Positions 25,337 to 35,800 of a DNA stretch of 64,000 bases are shown here, in pieces. The notes under the pieces were generated by a model, which searched no databases, was not told the origin of the DNA, and saw nothing but the letters and a program-made list of their open reading frames with translations. The stretch's first letter is position 1. Each line of letters starts with the position of its first letter. Made by a program: the position numbers and the translations under genes. Source of the DNA: Pseudanabaena sp. PCC 7367 (GTDB taxonomy: Bacteria; Cyanobacteriota; Cyanobacteriia; Pseudanabaenales; Pseudanabaenaceae); contig NC_019701.1 in the NCBI RefSeq assembly GCF_000317065.1, positions 1,302,001 through 1,366,000 on the forward strand, written 5' to 3'.

Positions 25337-26488
25337 ATGTATAGGTTCTGGAGACGCGCTCACAATTTTTATCATGGTTCAAACCTTTTCCTAGCGCTGG
25401 GTTTGCTGAGTTTGCTGGGTTTTGCCCTGGCTAGTTGTAATGGCGCTCCAAGGCCTGGTGAAGCTAATGGTCAAGATCGCCCTGCCGACAGTTCCATCAC
25501 CCAACCTGTTACTGAGCAAAATTCAAACGAGATCCCCCAGGCACAGGAGGTTCAAGATGATGGCCAAGTAATGCCGATCGGTGGGATTGGGGCAGTTAAG
25601 GACAAAACGGTCTGTGACAATACCGGTGGTATTTTGGCCTATGCCGATACTGAAAATTATGAAATTTATATTTGTAGCGATCGCAATAATCCCACCATCC
25701 CCCGCTACTATCGAGGCATCAGCAAAACTGGTAAGGGTGGCTTGGAACTAGAAGCCAAGGGCTATAATCCGCTTCAGCAGAGCTATTACGAGTTTGTGAA
25801 CTATGACTATACCTATGTGGTGCAGATTCCTTCCACTCAGTTTCCCCAGCCAGAATTGATTGTGGAATTTCCCAACGGCGATCGCCATGTGGAAAAAATC
25901 CTTAGCTATCACACTGGCCAACAACGGGACGTAAAGCGGAATGTTGCCGATCGCACTGCTCCTTCTGCTCCCACTGAAAAGCCAACCATTCCAGTTACGG
26001 AAACTACCGAAACAGAGGTGATTAGCTATATTCACAAAAATATAGACAGTCTGGGTGTCTGCGAATATGGGTTTACGGCTGATTCTTCTAAGGATCTGTC
26101 TACGGTAGATCCGCTTGGTAATAATCGCTATATGGTACAGTTGCTCTGCTTTATGGGTGCGTACCAGGGTAGCTATAGCTTTGCGATCTATAGTGAGTCC
26201 GCCAGTGCTGGTGCCTCGGTGGATATACTCAGCCTGGATGTGTATGAACCTGATGCCTCCGGTGCAGTCAAGCCCATCAAAACCAGGGCGATCGGTGGCT
26301 TGCCTACTTTCGACCCTGGCTCGCAAATTTTGACTGTCTTTAGTAAAGGTCGAGGGCTAGGCGATTGCGGCAGTCTGGCTCATTATGAGTTAAAAAATAA
26401 TCAGTTTGAGCTGATTGAATATCGGGCTAAGTTCGATTGTGATGGTAATTATGTCGATCCTGGTGAGTATCCAGTCATCTATCCTTAA
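25337..26488 (+). CDS. DUF1176-containing lipoprotein
   Basis: 383 residues. The signal segment LFLALGLLSLLGFALASC ends in a lipobox (LASC), so a lipid-anchored envelope protein is expected. A linker of about 55 residues is followed by a domain of unknown type (about 90-200) with several cysteines and aromatics. A second domain (about 225-383) matches the DUF1176 pattern, including FDPGSQILTVFSKGRGLGDCGS and then IEYRAKFDCDG. DUF1176 proteins are periplasmic or outer-membrane-associated, with no established activity. The gene is convergent with aspA, 9 bases apart. Confidence 0.7.
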   Translation: MYRFWRRAHNFYHGSNLFLALGLLSLLGFALASCNGAPRPGEANGQDRPADSSITQPVTEQNSNEIPQAQEVQDDGQVMPIGGIGAVKDKTVCDNTGGILAYADTENYEIYICSDRNNPTIPRYYRGISKTGKGGLELEAKGYNPLQQSYYEFVNYDYTYVVQIPSTQFPQPELIVEFPNGDRHVEKILSYHTGQQRDVKRNVADRTAPSAPTEKPTIPVTETTETEVISYIHKNIDSLGVCEYGFTADSSKDLSTVDPLGNNRYMVQLLCFMGAYQGSYSFAIYSESASAGASVDILSLDVYEPDASGAVKPIKTRAIGGLPTFDPGSQILTVFSKGRGLGDCGSLAHYELKNNQFELIEYRAKFDCDGNYVDPGEYPVIYP

Positions 26489-26497
26489 ACTATTAGA

Positions 26498-27904
26498 TCA
26501 AGTTTGAGAGCGGCGGACGATCTGACTCATCTTCTCCAAGTCCAACACCTCCGCTAGTTGCACCTCAGTCATCAAACCCCGCTCCAGCACGATCTGCCGT
26601 AACGACTTACCCGTTGCCAAAGATTCCTTGGCAATATCAGCACTGTTGAGATAGCCAATGTGATTGTTCAACGCCGTCACCAGCGACAAACTCCCCTCAG
26701 CATAATCCAGGCACCGATCGCGGTTGGTGGTAATCCCAGCCACGCATTTGTCTGCCAGGGCTAGTAATGCATTGCCCAGAATCTCGATGCTATGGATCAA
26801 ATCATAGGCGATCAACGGCATCATCACATTTAGTTCCAATTGACCAGCCTGTGCCGCCACAGCGATCGCGGTATCGTAGCCAATCACCTGAAACCCCACC
26901 ATATTGATCATTTCGGCGATCACCGGATTGTATTTCCCCGGCATGATCGACGAGCCTGGTTGCACCGGAGGCAGTTGAATTTCCTTCAGGCCAGTTTTCG
27001 GCCCCGAATCCATCAAGCGCAAATCATTGGCAATCTTGATCGTGTCCTGTGCCAGGTTGCGCAATGCACTGGAAACATGCACAAACGGCGACATACTTTG
27101 CATCGCGGCCATCAGGTGGGGGGCAGGTTGCAACGGAAAACCAGTTAGCTCGCTCAGCTTGGCGGCAACCCGATCGCAATATTCAGGATGGGTATTCAGA
27201 CCAGTGCCGGAAGCACTACCACCCAGCCCCAAGTAGGTTAAATCTTCAGCAGCAAGATTAATGCGGCGCAGGTGATCGCGCATAATTTGAGCATAGGCGG
27301 CAAACTCTTCACCCAGTCTGACTGGTACAGCATCTTGCAGATGGGTACGCCCTGATTTAATCACATCTTTAAATTCATGCGCTTTTTTATCCAATTGCTC
27401 AATTAGGCGATCTAAGGCAGGATAGAGCGATCGCTGCAATGCCATCAAGCCACCGATCCTAATCGCGGTGGGGATCACATCATTGGTCGATTGGCCATAG
27501 TTAACATGATCATTGGGGCTGATGCGGTCGTAGTTGCCCTTGCGATCGCCAATTATTTCCAGGGCACGATTTGCCAGCACCTCATTTAAGTTCATGTGGT
27601 GGGAAGTGCCTGCCCCCGCTTGATATACATCAACCACAAACTGATCACGCAGTTGTCCGGCCAGGATTTCATCACAGGCTTGAGCGATCGCGGCGGCCAT
27701 ATCTTTGGGAATGCAATCTAGCTGGGCGTTAACCGTGGCGGTGGCCTTTTTGATTGTGATGCCAGCGTCTACATAGGTACTCAAGGGCTTGATGCCGCTG
27801 ATCCCAAAGTTGGCGATCGCCCTGGCGGTCTGAATGCCATAGTAGGCGGTGGTGGGGATCTCAAGCTCCCCCATTGAGTCTTTTTCAGTGCGGTAGGCAG
27901 TCAT
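26498..27904 (-). CDS. aspA: Aspartate ammonia-lyase
   Basis: 468 residues. Aspartase/fumarase superfamily enzyme converting aspartate to fumarate and ammonia. The superfamily signature GSSIMPGKYNPVIAEM is present, with Tyr in place of the common Val. Downstream text VIGYDTAIAVAAQAGQLELN and ESLATGKSLRQIVLERGLMTE fits aspartase rather than class II fumarase. GRTHLQDAVPV and SGTGLNTHPEY are also conserved. The last gene of a minus-strand run, 82 bases after the 119-residue protein gene. Fumarase activity cannot be fully excluded by eye. Confidence 0.88.
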   Translation of the reverse strand: MTAYRTEKDSMGELEIPTTAYYGIQTARAIANFGISGIKPLSTYVDAGITIKKATATVNAQLDCIPKDMAAAIAQACDEILAGQLRDQFVVDVYQAGAGTSHHMNLNEVLANRALEIIGDRKGNYDRISPNDHVNYGQSTNDVIPTAIRIGGLMALQRSLYPALDRLIEQLDKKAHEFKDVIKSGRTHLQDAVPVRLGEEFAAYAQIMRDHLRRINLAAEDLTYLGLGGSASGTGLNTHPEYCDRVAAKLSELTGFPLQPAPHLMAAMQSMSPFVHVSSALRNLAQDTIKIANDLRLMDSGPKTGLKEIQLPPVQPGSSIMPGKYNPVIAEMINMVGFQVIGYDTAIAVAAQAGQLELNVMMPLIAYDLIHSIEILGNALLALADKCVAGITTNRDRCLDYAEGSLSLVTALNNHIGYLNSADIAKESLATGKSLRQIVLERGLMTEVQLAEVLDLEKMSQIVRRSQT

Positions 27905-27986
27905 ATAATCTTTTTGGGAAATGCTACTTTAATTGCTTAGTATTTCTAGATTATTACTAATCGTTGCTAATTATGGCTAATTTGGC

Positions 27987-28346
27987 TCAAACCATCTGGA
28001 AACGGGGATTGCGTTTGAGTTTTTCCACATCAAAATGCCTCGCCCAGGCAATGAACTTATCGCTAATAATATTATTTTCTATATCCAACAAGAGCGCAAA
28101 ATAAGAATTATGCTGGCGCACTACCACCGCTGCATATTTCTTACCGCGAATTACCGCATAGTAAAAATGATCGAGCTTGAGTGAGGAGCTAAGCAGCGAT
28201 CGTAGTCCCAACGCCTGGAAGATCGTCTGTACCCAACTAATATTTTTGTCACCATCAGCCAGGGTATAGTATTCCTTCGGCAAACCACTGGGATCAAAGG
28301 TTGCGGCTCCCAATGCATATTGCTCATAGGTTACTTCTACGGCCAT
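27987..28346 (-). CDS. Conserved small protein, unknown function
   Basis: 119 residues starting MAVEVTYEQYALG. Alternating strands and helices, for example HFYYAVIRGKKYAAVVVRQHN and YFALLLDI, suggest a small alpha/beta or roadblock-like fold. I do not recognise the family. No membrane segment or signal peptide. It lies between glgP and aspA on the same strand; the terminator after glgP argues that it has its own promoter. Confidence 0.6.
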   Translation of the reverse strand: MAVEVTYEQYALGAATFDPSGLPKEYYTLADGDKNISWVQTIFQALGLRSLLSSSLKLDHFYYAVIRGKKYAAVVVRQHNSYFALLLDIENNIISDKFIAWARHFDVEKLKRNPRFQMV

Positions 28347-28569
28347 AACTAATTTTGCTCTATTCTCCTGGTTAATGCTCAGTTAATAATCAGTTAATAA
28401 CAGGTAGTCGGGATCGCCCCTGTGGTAGATATTGGATTTGGCGATCGCAGGTCAGTACCTATCAATTTTACTTAAGGGCGGACAAATCTAATAGATTTAT
28501 TAGATCGATCTCAATTGTCCTAATAGCTAATTGCCTAGACCCATTTAGCCCAACTATTTAATTATAAGA

Positions 28570-28616
28570 AATAAAAAACAACAGCCAGAATTGATATCTA
28601 AATACCTGACTGTTGC
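28570..28616 (-). terminator. Rho-independent terminator of glgP
   Basis: On the minus strand CAACAGTCAG pairs with CTGGCTGTTG (one G-U pair). The stem is followed directly by TTTTTTAT. It starts 22 bases after the glgP stop. Confidence 0.85.
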
Positions 28617-28637
28617 GAGTATAGATCTAATTTTGGC

Positions 28638-31223
28638 TTATGCCCAGTGAATCAGGCGAGGTTCATAGGAACTGCTTAGGCTGGGATGCTTAGGTAGAAT
28701 GCGCAAAGACATACCATGTAGGCCACTGCCACCATAGCTAGTCTCCGCTGCATAGACACTCACGCCATTACTGTTGCTTTGCAGCATCATTGGATATGAT
28801 TTACCATCAAGGACTTCGCCGTTTTCGGCCACAATGCCCTGGTATAGCTCTACTTCCACATCAGCAGGTTTGAGCCCAGCCAGATAAATCTCGGCCTTGA
28901 CTGCGATCGGCTGGCTGACCTTGACATCTGTGCTGTCGTTGGCATCAGTGGAAACTTCGACCGACTTGATCGTAATGGCGTGCCATTCCTGCGCCAGGTT
29001 CGCTTTCCAATGGGCTAGATGCTTAGCTTTGCCGTAGTTCTGGGTACGCAATTCACCCATCCGATCGCTGGCCTTAATATAGGCTTCTTGAGCATAATCA
29101 CGTACCATTCTGGCAGTGTTGAACATGGGTGTGTTCAGGCGGATTGAATCCTTCATCTTGTCCAGCCAACCCACAGGAATACCATCTTCACTGCGATGAT
29201 AGAACAAAGGCAGTGCGTCTTTTTCCAGGATTTCATAAATCGCGTTGGATTCGATCCGATTTTGATACTCGTGATCGTCATATTCCTCACCGAGGCCGAT
29301 CGGCCAGCCAGTATTGAAATAGTCGGCTTCAGCCCACCAACCATCTAAAATACTCAGATTAAGACAACCATGCATGGCCGCCTTCATGCCACTGGTGCCA
29401 GAGGCTTCCCTGGGGCGGCGTGGCGTATTCAGCCAGATATCACAACCGGCCAGCATCAAACCAGATACATAGGTATCGTAGTCTTCAATGAAAACAATGC
29501 TATGGCGCACATCTTCTTCGCGACTAAATCGGACAATGTCGCGGATTAGTTCTTTACCGGGGGTATCTTTGGGGTGAGCCTTGCCAGCGATCACAAATTG
29601 CAGTTTTCGATCGCTATTTTTGAGCAGCTTTTTGATCCGATTCCGATCGTACATAAACAATGTACCGCGCTTGTAGGTGGCAAACCGCCGCGCAAACCCA
29701 ACCGTTAGAGCACTAGGATCAAGCACTTCGCCAGCTTCTTTAATTTCCGCCGGTGATGCGCCCCACTTGGTCAACTGACGTTTTAAGCGCTCACGGGCAA
29801 ATAGCACCAGTTGGGCTCTTTGGCGCTCATGATTCCGCCATAGTTCTTCATCGGGAATTGTACTAACTCGTTCCCACAGTTTGTCATTAACTCCCCCTGA
29901 CGACCAGCTTGGTCCCAGGTAGCGATCGTAAAGGTTTTGGGTATCTTCAGAAACCCAGGTACGGGCATGGACCCCATTGGTAATCGAGGTGATCGGCACT
30001 TCGGCATTGGGCAACTGCGGCCATAGCCTGGTGAACATATCCCGCGATACGGCACCATGTAGTTTGCTAACCCCATTAACATAGGTGGCCATTTTGATTG
30101 CAAACACCGCCATACTGAAGTATTCCTGTTCATCTTCGGGATGCTCACGACCCAGCGCCAAGAACTGCTGCTTGGAAATACTCAGGCGATCGCAATAGCT
30201 ACCAATGTAGTACCACACCTTATCGGGCGGGAAGCGATCGATGCCAGCGGGCACAGGTGTATGGGTGGTAAAAATTTGAGTTGATTGCGCCAATTGCAGC
30301 GCTTCTTGATAGCCCAGTCCTTCTTGCTGCATCAGGGGCTCTAAGCGGGCGATCGACAAAAAGCCAGCATGCCCCTCATTCATGTGATAGGCGGTTGGTT
30401 TATACCCCAGCGCAACCAGGGCTCTGGTGCCGCCAATCCCCAGCATCATTTCCTGCCGAATCCTGACATCTATGTCACCACCATAGAGGTAGTCGGTAAT
30501 GTCTTGATCGGTGTGATTATTGGGTTCGATATTGGTATCAAGTAAATAAAGCTTGACCATACCCACCTGAATCCGCCAGATTCGGGCATAGACCTTCTTG
30601 GTGCCCAGGCTTTCATCGGGGTAATCAACACTAATGTGCAGCTCCGAACCATCGGGATTCCGCTCTAGATGCAGCGGCATATTATAGAAATCATTGATCG
30701 GGTAGCGTTCCTGCTGCCAACCATCGGGGTTTAGATATTGCTTGAAGTAGCCTTTTTGATACAACAACCCCACACCCACTAGCGGAATGCCAATGTCACT
30801 GGAGGATTTGAGGTGATCGCCAGCCAGGATACCCAAGCCACCAGAATAGATCGGTAGGCAATCGGTTAGCCCAAATTCTGCGGAGTAATAGGCATAGCAT
30901 TCACCTTCGATCGCTTGACCAGAGCGATGCTTTTGATACCAGGTGCGTTTGTTTAAATAGTCATTGAGTTGTTGATGGGCGCGATCCATCTGAGCCAGAA
31001 ACCCATCATCTTCCAGGGCTTCTTGCAAGCGCTCTTGGCTGATTGTACCCAGCATCAAAACTGGGTTGTGGCGGGTATCATCCCACAGATCTGGATCGAG
31101 ACGACGAAATAGATCTCGGATTTCAACACTCCAAGACCAGTAAAGGTTATATGCGAGTTCACGCAGAGGCTCCAGCCTCTCTGGTAGGGATGGCTTAACG
31201 TTAAATGTGCGAATCGGCCTCAT
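28638..31223 (-). CDS. glgP: Alpha-glucan phosphorylase
   Basis: 861 residues, GT35 family. Releases glucose-1-phosphate from glycogen using pyridoxal phosphate. The N-terminal DUF3417-type region (about 13-120, with LRELAYNLYWSWS) marks the AlgP-like subclass common in actinobacteria and cyanobacteria. The catalytic core contains GGLGILAGDHLKSSSDIG, HMNEGHAGFL, TTHTPVPAG, and the PLP-lysine loop ASGTSGMKAAMHG. The start ATGAGGCCGATT is clear. It lies 240 bases downstream of the MoxR-type gene and has its own terminator. Confidence 0.95.
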   Translation of the reverse strand: MRPIRTFNVKPSLPERLEPLRELAYNLYWSWSVEIRDLFRRLDPDLWDDTRHNPVLMLGTISQERLQEALEDDGFLAQMDRAHQQLNDYLNKRTWYQKHRSGQAIEGECYAYYSAEFGLTDCLPIYSGGLGILAGDHLKSSSDIGIPLVGVGLLYQKGYFKQYLNPDGWQQERYPINDFYNMPLHLERNPDGSELHISVDYPDESLGTKKVYARIWRIQVGMVKLYLLDTNIEPNNHTDQDITDYLYGGDIDVRIRQEMMLGIGGTRALVALGYKPTAYHMNEGHAGFLSIARLEPLMQQEGLGYQEALQLAQSTQIFTTHTPVPAGIDRFPPDKVWYYIGSYCDRLSISKQQFLALGREHPEDEQEYFSMAVFAIKMATYVNGVSKLHGAVSRDMFTRLWPQLPNAEVPITSITNGVHARTWVSEDTQNLYDRYLGPSWSSGGVNDKLWERVSTIPDEELWRNHERQRAQLVLFARERLKRQLTKWGASPAEIKEAGEVLDPSALTVGFARRFATYKRGTLFMYDRNRIKKLLKNSDRKLQFVIAGKAHPKDTPGKELIRDIVRFSREEDVRHSIVFIEDYDTYVSGLMLAGCDIWLNTPRRPREASGTSGMKAAMHGCLNLSILDGWWAEADYFNTGWPIGLGEEYDDHEYQNRIESNAIYEILEKDALPLFYHRSEDGIPVGWLDKMKDSIRLNTPMFNTARMVRDYAQEAYIKASDRMGELRTQNYGKAKHLAHWKANLAQEWHAITIKSVEVSTDANDSTDVKVSQPIAVKAEIYLAGLKPADVEVELYQGIVAENGEVLDGKSYPMMLQSNSNGVSVYAAETSYGGSGLHGMSLRILPKHPSLSSSYEPRLIHWA

Positions 31224-31463
31224 AGCGACTTGGGACTCTCTCTATGTTCAGTAATCAATCGATAATCAATCGATACCCGCAAATTATTTAGATTTGCAAG
31301 GTATTCAGATTAATACTAAGGGTGCTCTTGGTTTTTTGGCCGAGCTTTAATGATCCTTTTGTAAACTAGTCATGGTTTGCTGACATTTACCATTTTTAGC
31401 CCATTTTTAGTCAGATATCGCCCACATCTAAACAGCTTTAGTTCGGCAGCTTCGTGGACTTAA

Positions 31464-32735
31464 CTAGCGCAACCATTTTCTAGCCCTATAAAACTCACCC
31501 CATGCGGGCTGTTTTTTACCGCGTGATTTAACCACCACATCAAAATAATATTTCAGTTTCTTAGCGTCTTCCGGGTTGTCCTTTAACACAGCACCCACCA
31601 AATTTTTGACAATATGCTCGCCGGACATTTTGCCATTGCCGAAGTAACAGGCATCTAAACCAGCCGATACCCCCACTGCCACCGCTTCCGCCGTAGACAT
31701 GACGGTGCTGGGCTTTTCGATTACGGTTCCTTCCACCGTCCGCCCCTGGCGCAAATCATGGAAAGTAGTCACCAATAGATCGATCACATCATCGGTAATT
31801 TCTACCTTGGCCTCGGCTTGGGCTAACAAAGATTCGGTTTGGGCTTTGACTAGCTCAAGTTCCAGCTTTTGATCGGCGATCGGCAAGACGGTTTCAAAAT
31901 TAAAGCGCCGCTTCAGGGCACTGGACATATCATGGACACCGCGATCGCGGGTATTGGCAGTGGCGATCACATTAAACCCACGCTGGGCAAATACAATCCC
32001 ATGCTCGTCATTCAATTCGGGGATATGTAGCACCTTATCGGACAAAATGCTCACCAGTGCATCCTGAATTTCTGGCGGACAGCGGGTAATTTCCTCGAAC
32101 CTGGCCAATTTACCCGATTGCAACGCTCGATAGAGAGGAGATGGCACTAGGGCTTGCGGACTAGGCCCCGCCGACAACAACAGGGCAAAGTTCCAGGAAT
32201 ATTTGATTTGATCCTCGGTTGTGCCTGCCGTGCCTTGAATTGTGTTGGTAGAATCAAGGGCGATCGCTGCCGACAACAACTCCGACAACATCGATTTGGC
32301 CGTGCCGGGTTCACCCACCAGCATCAAACCGCGATTACCAGCCAGGGTGACAATACAGCGATCGATCAGCGCATCATCGCCATAATACTTCTGGGTAATG
32401 ATCGTTTCGGTTGTTTTTCCCTGCCATTGATGCTTCAACGCTTTTTGATCGGAACCCAGAATAAAGGTACGCACCGCGCGGGGGGAAAGATGCCAGTTGG
32501 GGGGCTTGGGGTTTTTGTCATTAGCTGCCAGAGCCGATAGCTCTTGGGCATAGCGCTGCTCCGCCGGAGCCCTGACGATGGTTTGATTAGGCTTATTCTC
32601 ATCAATCGATCGCTCAGCTTGATCGACTGCCTCTGTCTCGATCGCCGATGCTGTTGATGTCTTGCTGGCAGAACGTTTACTAGTTTTGCTTGCTTTGGTG
32701 GTGCTAGCAGATTTGGGGTTACTGGATCGCGGCAT
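31464..32735 (-). CDS. MoxR-type AAA+ ATPase paired with DUF4132 protein
   Basis: 423 residues. An S/K/T-rich disordered N-terminus (1-40) precedes a MoxR-class AAA+ domain. Walker A is GEPGTAKS (141-148). The Walker B region ARFEEITRCP (211-220) lacks the usual DE and has E214-E215. Sensor 1 is ATANTRD (258-264), with R276/R277 in ALKRRF. It resembles E. coli YehL, encoded next to the DUF4132 protein YehI; here too the DUF4132 gene is adjacent, 71 bases upstream on the same strand. MoxR ATPases usually remodel or activate a partner protein. The vWA partner found in other such loci is not seen here. Confidence 0.8.
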   Translation of the reverse strand: MPRSSNPKSASTTKASKTSKRSASKTSTASAIETEAVDQAERSIDENKPNQTIVRAPAEQRYAQELSALAANDKNPKPPNWHLSPRAVRTFILGSDQKALKHQWQGKTTETIITQKYYGDDALIDRCIVTLAGNRGLMLVGEPGTAKSMLSELLSAAIALDSTNTIQGTAGTTEDQIKYSWNFALLLSAGPSPQALVPSPLYRALQSGKLARFEEITRCPPEIQDALVSILSDKVLHIPELNDEHGIVFAQRGFNVIATANTRDRGVHDMSSALKRRFNFETVLPIADQKLELELVKAQTESLLAQAEAKVEITDDVIDLLVTTFHDLRQGRTVEGTVIEKPSTVMSTAEAVAVGVSAGLDACYFGNGKMSGEHIVKNLVGAVLKDNPEDAKKLKYYFDVVVKSRGKKQPAWGEFYRARKWLR

Positions 32736-32806
32736 TGCTCAGGGTTCGATTTTAAGGATCTAGTCGGAATAGCTAATTTGATTATAGAGAAGTTAAGCCA
32801 GTTTAT

Positions 32807-35800
32807 TTAATAGTAGATATCAATCTGCTTTTCCCAATCTTCCCGATAACCACTACCCTGTTCTGCCAACTGCTTCATATCATTCCAGATCTCGCTCAGC
32901 AACACGGTAGGAATTTCGTCCAGAGGAATACGATCGGCTTCGTCATAATAACCATAGTCATGCTCTGCTGCCAGGCTCCGGAAAAAGAACGATCGCAGCG
33001 CCACATCCATCTGGTCTTCGGGCAGGTAGCTACCGGAAAATTCAATCAGAGCCTCGATTCCCAGGCCAGGAAAAGCCTTGCGATATTCACTAAAACAATA
33101 TTCAGTCGATCGGCCGCGCTCATAGCCCAGCTTTTTGACCTTACTACGCAGTGAGAACGAATCCATCACATAGCCCACAAAATCAGCAACTTCGGTTTTA
33201 TTCTTGTTTTCTTCTGCCAGGATATATTGCTGCTTGCCAAACTGCTGGAATAGCGGCGTAATCTCATAATCGCTGAGGTGGGCTTGCCAGAAGGCGATCG
33301 CTTGTTGGTCTAGCAAAATATCATGGGCGATCTGGATCGTGGCATTCTCCTTAATCACCACTTCTTCATCCTCAACATCGGTAAAGCTGCCATCATCAAG
33401 GGGGCGAAAAGTGTTCACGACCTGTCCGTCTTCACATACAACCCAGACCAATCGCTGACAGAGCCGCCCCATAATTGGATGTTGATTTAAGAAAGCCTGC
33501 CAATCGCGGAAGACCCACGATCGCTGCGTACACATCGCCTCATACAATCGCTCCGTTTGCATTTTGAGCACTTGCTTTAATTGTTTCTTGGCTGCTGAGT
33601 AGGTTTTCTTCGCTGCCTTGGCCAGATCGGCATCATCGTCCTTACGATCGTTGGGTAAGGATTTCAGCACCTTACGATCGCTATCAGTGAGAATTAAATT
33701 AAGCTGACTATCCAGAACCAGCGTAAATTGCCTTGCACCATAATCAAGGGTCATTTCTGGCTTGTCTTCAAATCCAGCCGTAGGAATGGTGCGATCGCCC
33801 AGTTCGTCTGGTGTCCAGCCGTTACGCTCGGCGATCTCCTCAATGAATTTACCCGCCGCCTCTTGAATATTCTTCGATCGGAACCGCTTCGCCACCGAGA
33901 GGATATATTGAATCGCACTAAAATCTTCTACCCAGGTTAAAATCTGCAATAGAGCCATGCATTGCGCCGATCGCCTTCCATACCATTTGGTTAAATATTC
34001 CTTGGCAATCGGTACAGCGGCCACGCCACAACAAGCAGAAGCGATCGCTAAAATCCCTTTATCCTTCGTAGCACTGGTCGTAACCAGAGCAAGGCGATCT
34101 TTGAGAAATCCTTGATAAATACTTTCCTTAGTTGCTCGTCTTGCTTCCTCAAGTCCTTGCCACGTGGAATTTGCATTGTTTTGCGCATATTCTTCTACTT
34201 CCTCAATTTCTGATTGATTTAGTTCTCTTTTGTGCCAGTCTTTAAGGCCATTCAATTTCTGTTGATAATATTGTTCATATAGCACTTCAATATTTGCGGG
34301 TGCGCCTTTAAGCCATCGCTGATAGAATGCCCAAAGGGAAGCCATATCTTGTTTTGCTAGCTTTTCAGCTTCTGACTGGCTATAAGTTGGACGAGTGTCG
34401 TGGGCGATCCAGCTTTCTAAAATAAAATGTCCCAGCAGCTCCCGTTCTTCCGGCACAAAATAAGAGCTATACAACTGCACGATCGGGCTGGGCTCAACCA
34501 GCTTTTGCTTATGGGCTTTGACAATGAACCAGATAATAATATCTTTTTCGACCGGCTTACCACTATCTTGCCAATGGATTGTAGGTAATTGTTTAAATGG
34601 GAACCAGGATAATTTATCGGGAATGCCTTTCTTAAGTCCCTTTGCTGCTTCTGCCTTCAGTTCATCAATATTAATAAATTCCGTTGCCGAAACCCCTAAG
34701 CGTGACAGAATCCGCATATAGGCATCTTTGGCATTCTCATTTTTCTCAGTTTTGAGGGTTGTTTTAATTAGCTCGATCGCTGCCTCACCATCCGATCGCT
34801 CTAACCATTGAGCCGCCGCGATCCGACCAGTGACATTACTGCGATCGTTCAGGGCTGCATAGACGCGATCGTGGTAGTTGGGTAGCTTGGTTAATATTTC
34901 CTGGGCTTGGGGCGATTCTTTCTTTGAACCACCCAGGGCGATTTCCCATAGCTTAGGTTCTAGTTCGATCGGTGGAGTAGGGAATTTAGCTAAAATCTCC
35001 AATCCCAGTTCTCGAAGTGCCTGCATCCCATAGTCATAATCATAGGGACTAGACTTGACCTTTGGTGTGAATATTTCAATGAGGATATCAGTATTCTCAG
35101 CAAAATAAGGCCAGACTGCTTCATCCTCCCATTTGATCACTGCTTTTATGATCCGGTTATCATAATGTTTAAAAATCTCATACCTAATAAGATCGTTTTT
35201 AACTTCAAGGAATTTGAGCAATTGTTCTAGTTGCCTTATTCCAAACCTGTTCTTATTTCTACTGTAGTAGTGATTGAGATATCTCAGGAAACGGTAGCCG
35301 AAGTAAGCAGGTTCATCGTATTCGTCCTGTTCTATATACTTATGTTTACGGCTAGGGATTTCATCTAGGATTAGCAATAAACGAACAAGATGAATTGGCT
35401 CAAGCTCCGGCGATTCTAGAAAGCCTAATATAAGCTTTTCACATTTGCTCTCTTCGGTATAGTGAAAAGGAATTAATAATCTCCCTGATGGCTGGCAATC
35501 CTTTGCTTTCCCAGACTGCAAAACATGCCAGATTTTATTAATTTGATGATCTGGGAGCTTGTCTGGAGTCAACCTATCATTATTGGCATACATAGAGCTG
35601 GGGATTTTTTTTAAGCGATCGACATATTCAGTTACAGCCTGATCGCAATCCTTGAGCATCTGTTTAAAGGCTTCATAGACATGCTCTGGCAATGGAGCCT
35701 CTAACTTAACCTCTGGCAATGGAGGCAATTGTAATTCCTGCTTTTGTTCTGGTTCCTCTTCCTGAGCGATCGGCACAGTTAAAATCCTTTCGATCGCGCC

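Noticed and set aside
25748-26326. 192-codon minus-strand frame opposite the DUF1176 gene
   Set aside because: It lies entirely within a real lipoprotein gene in the opposite frame and shows no family motif; typical shadow frame.
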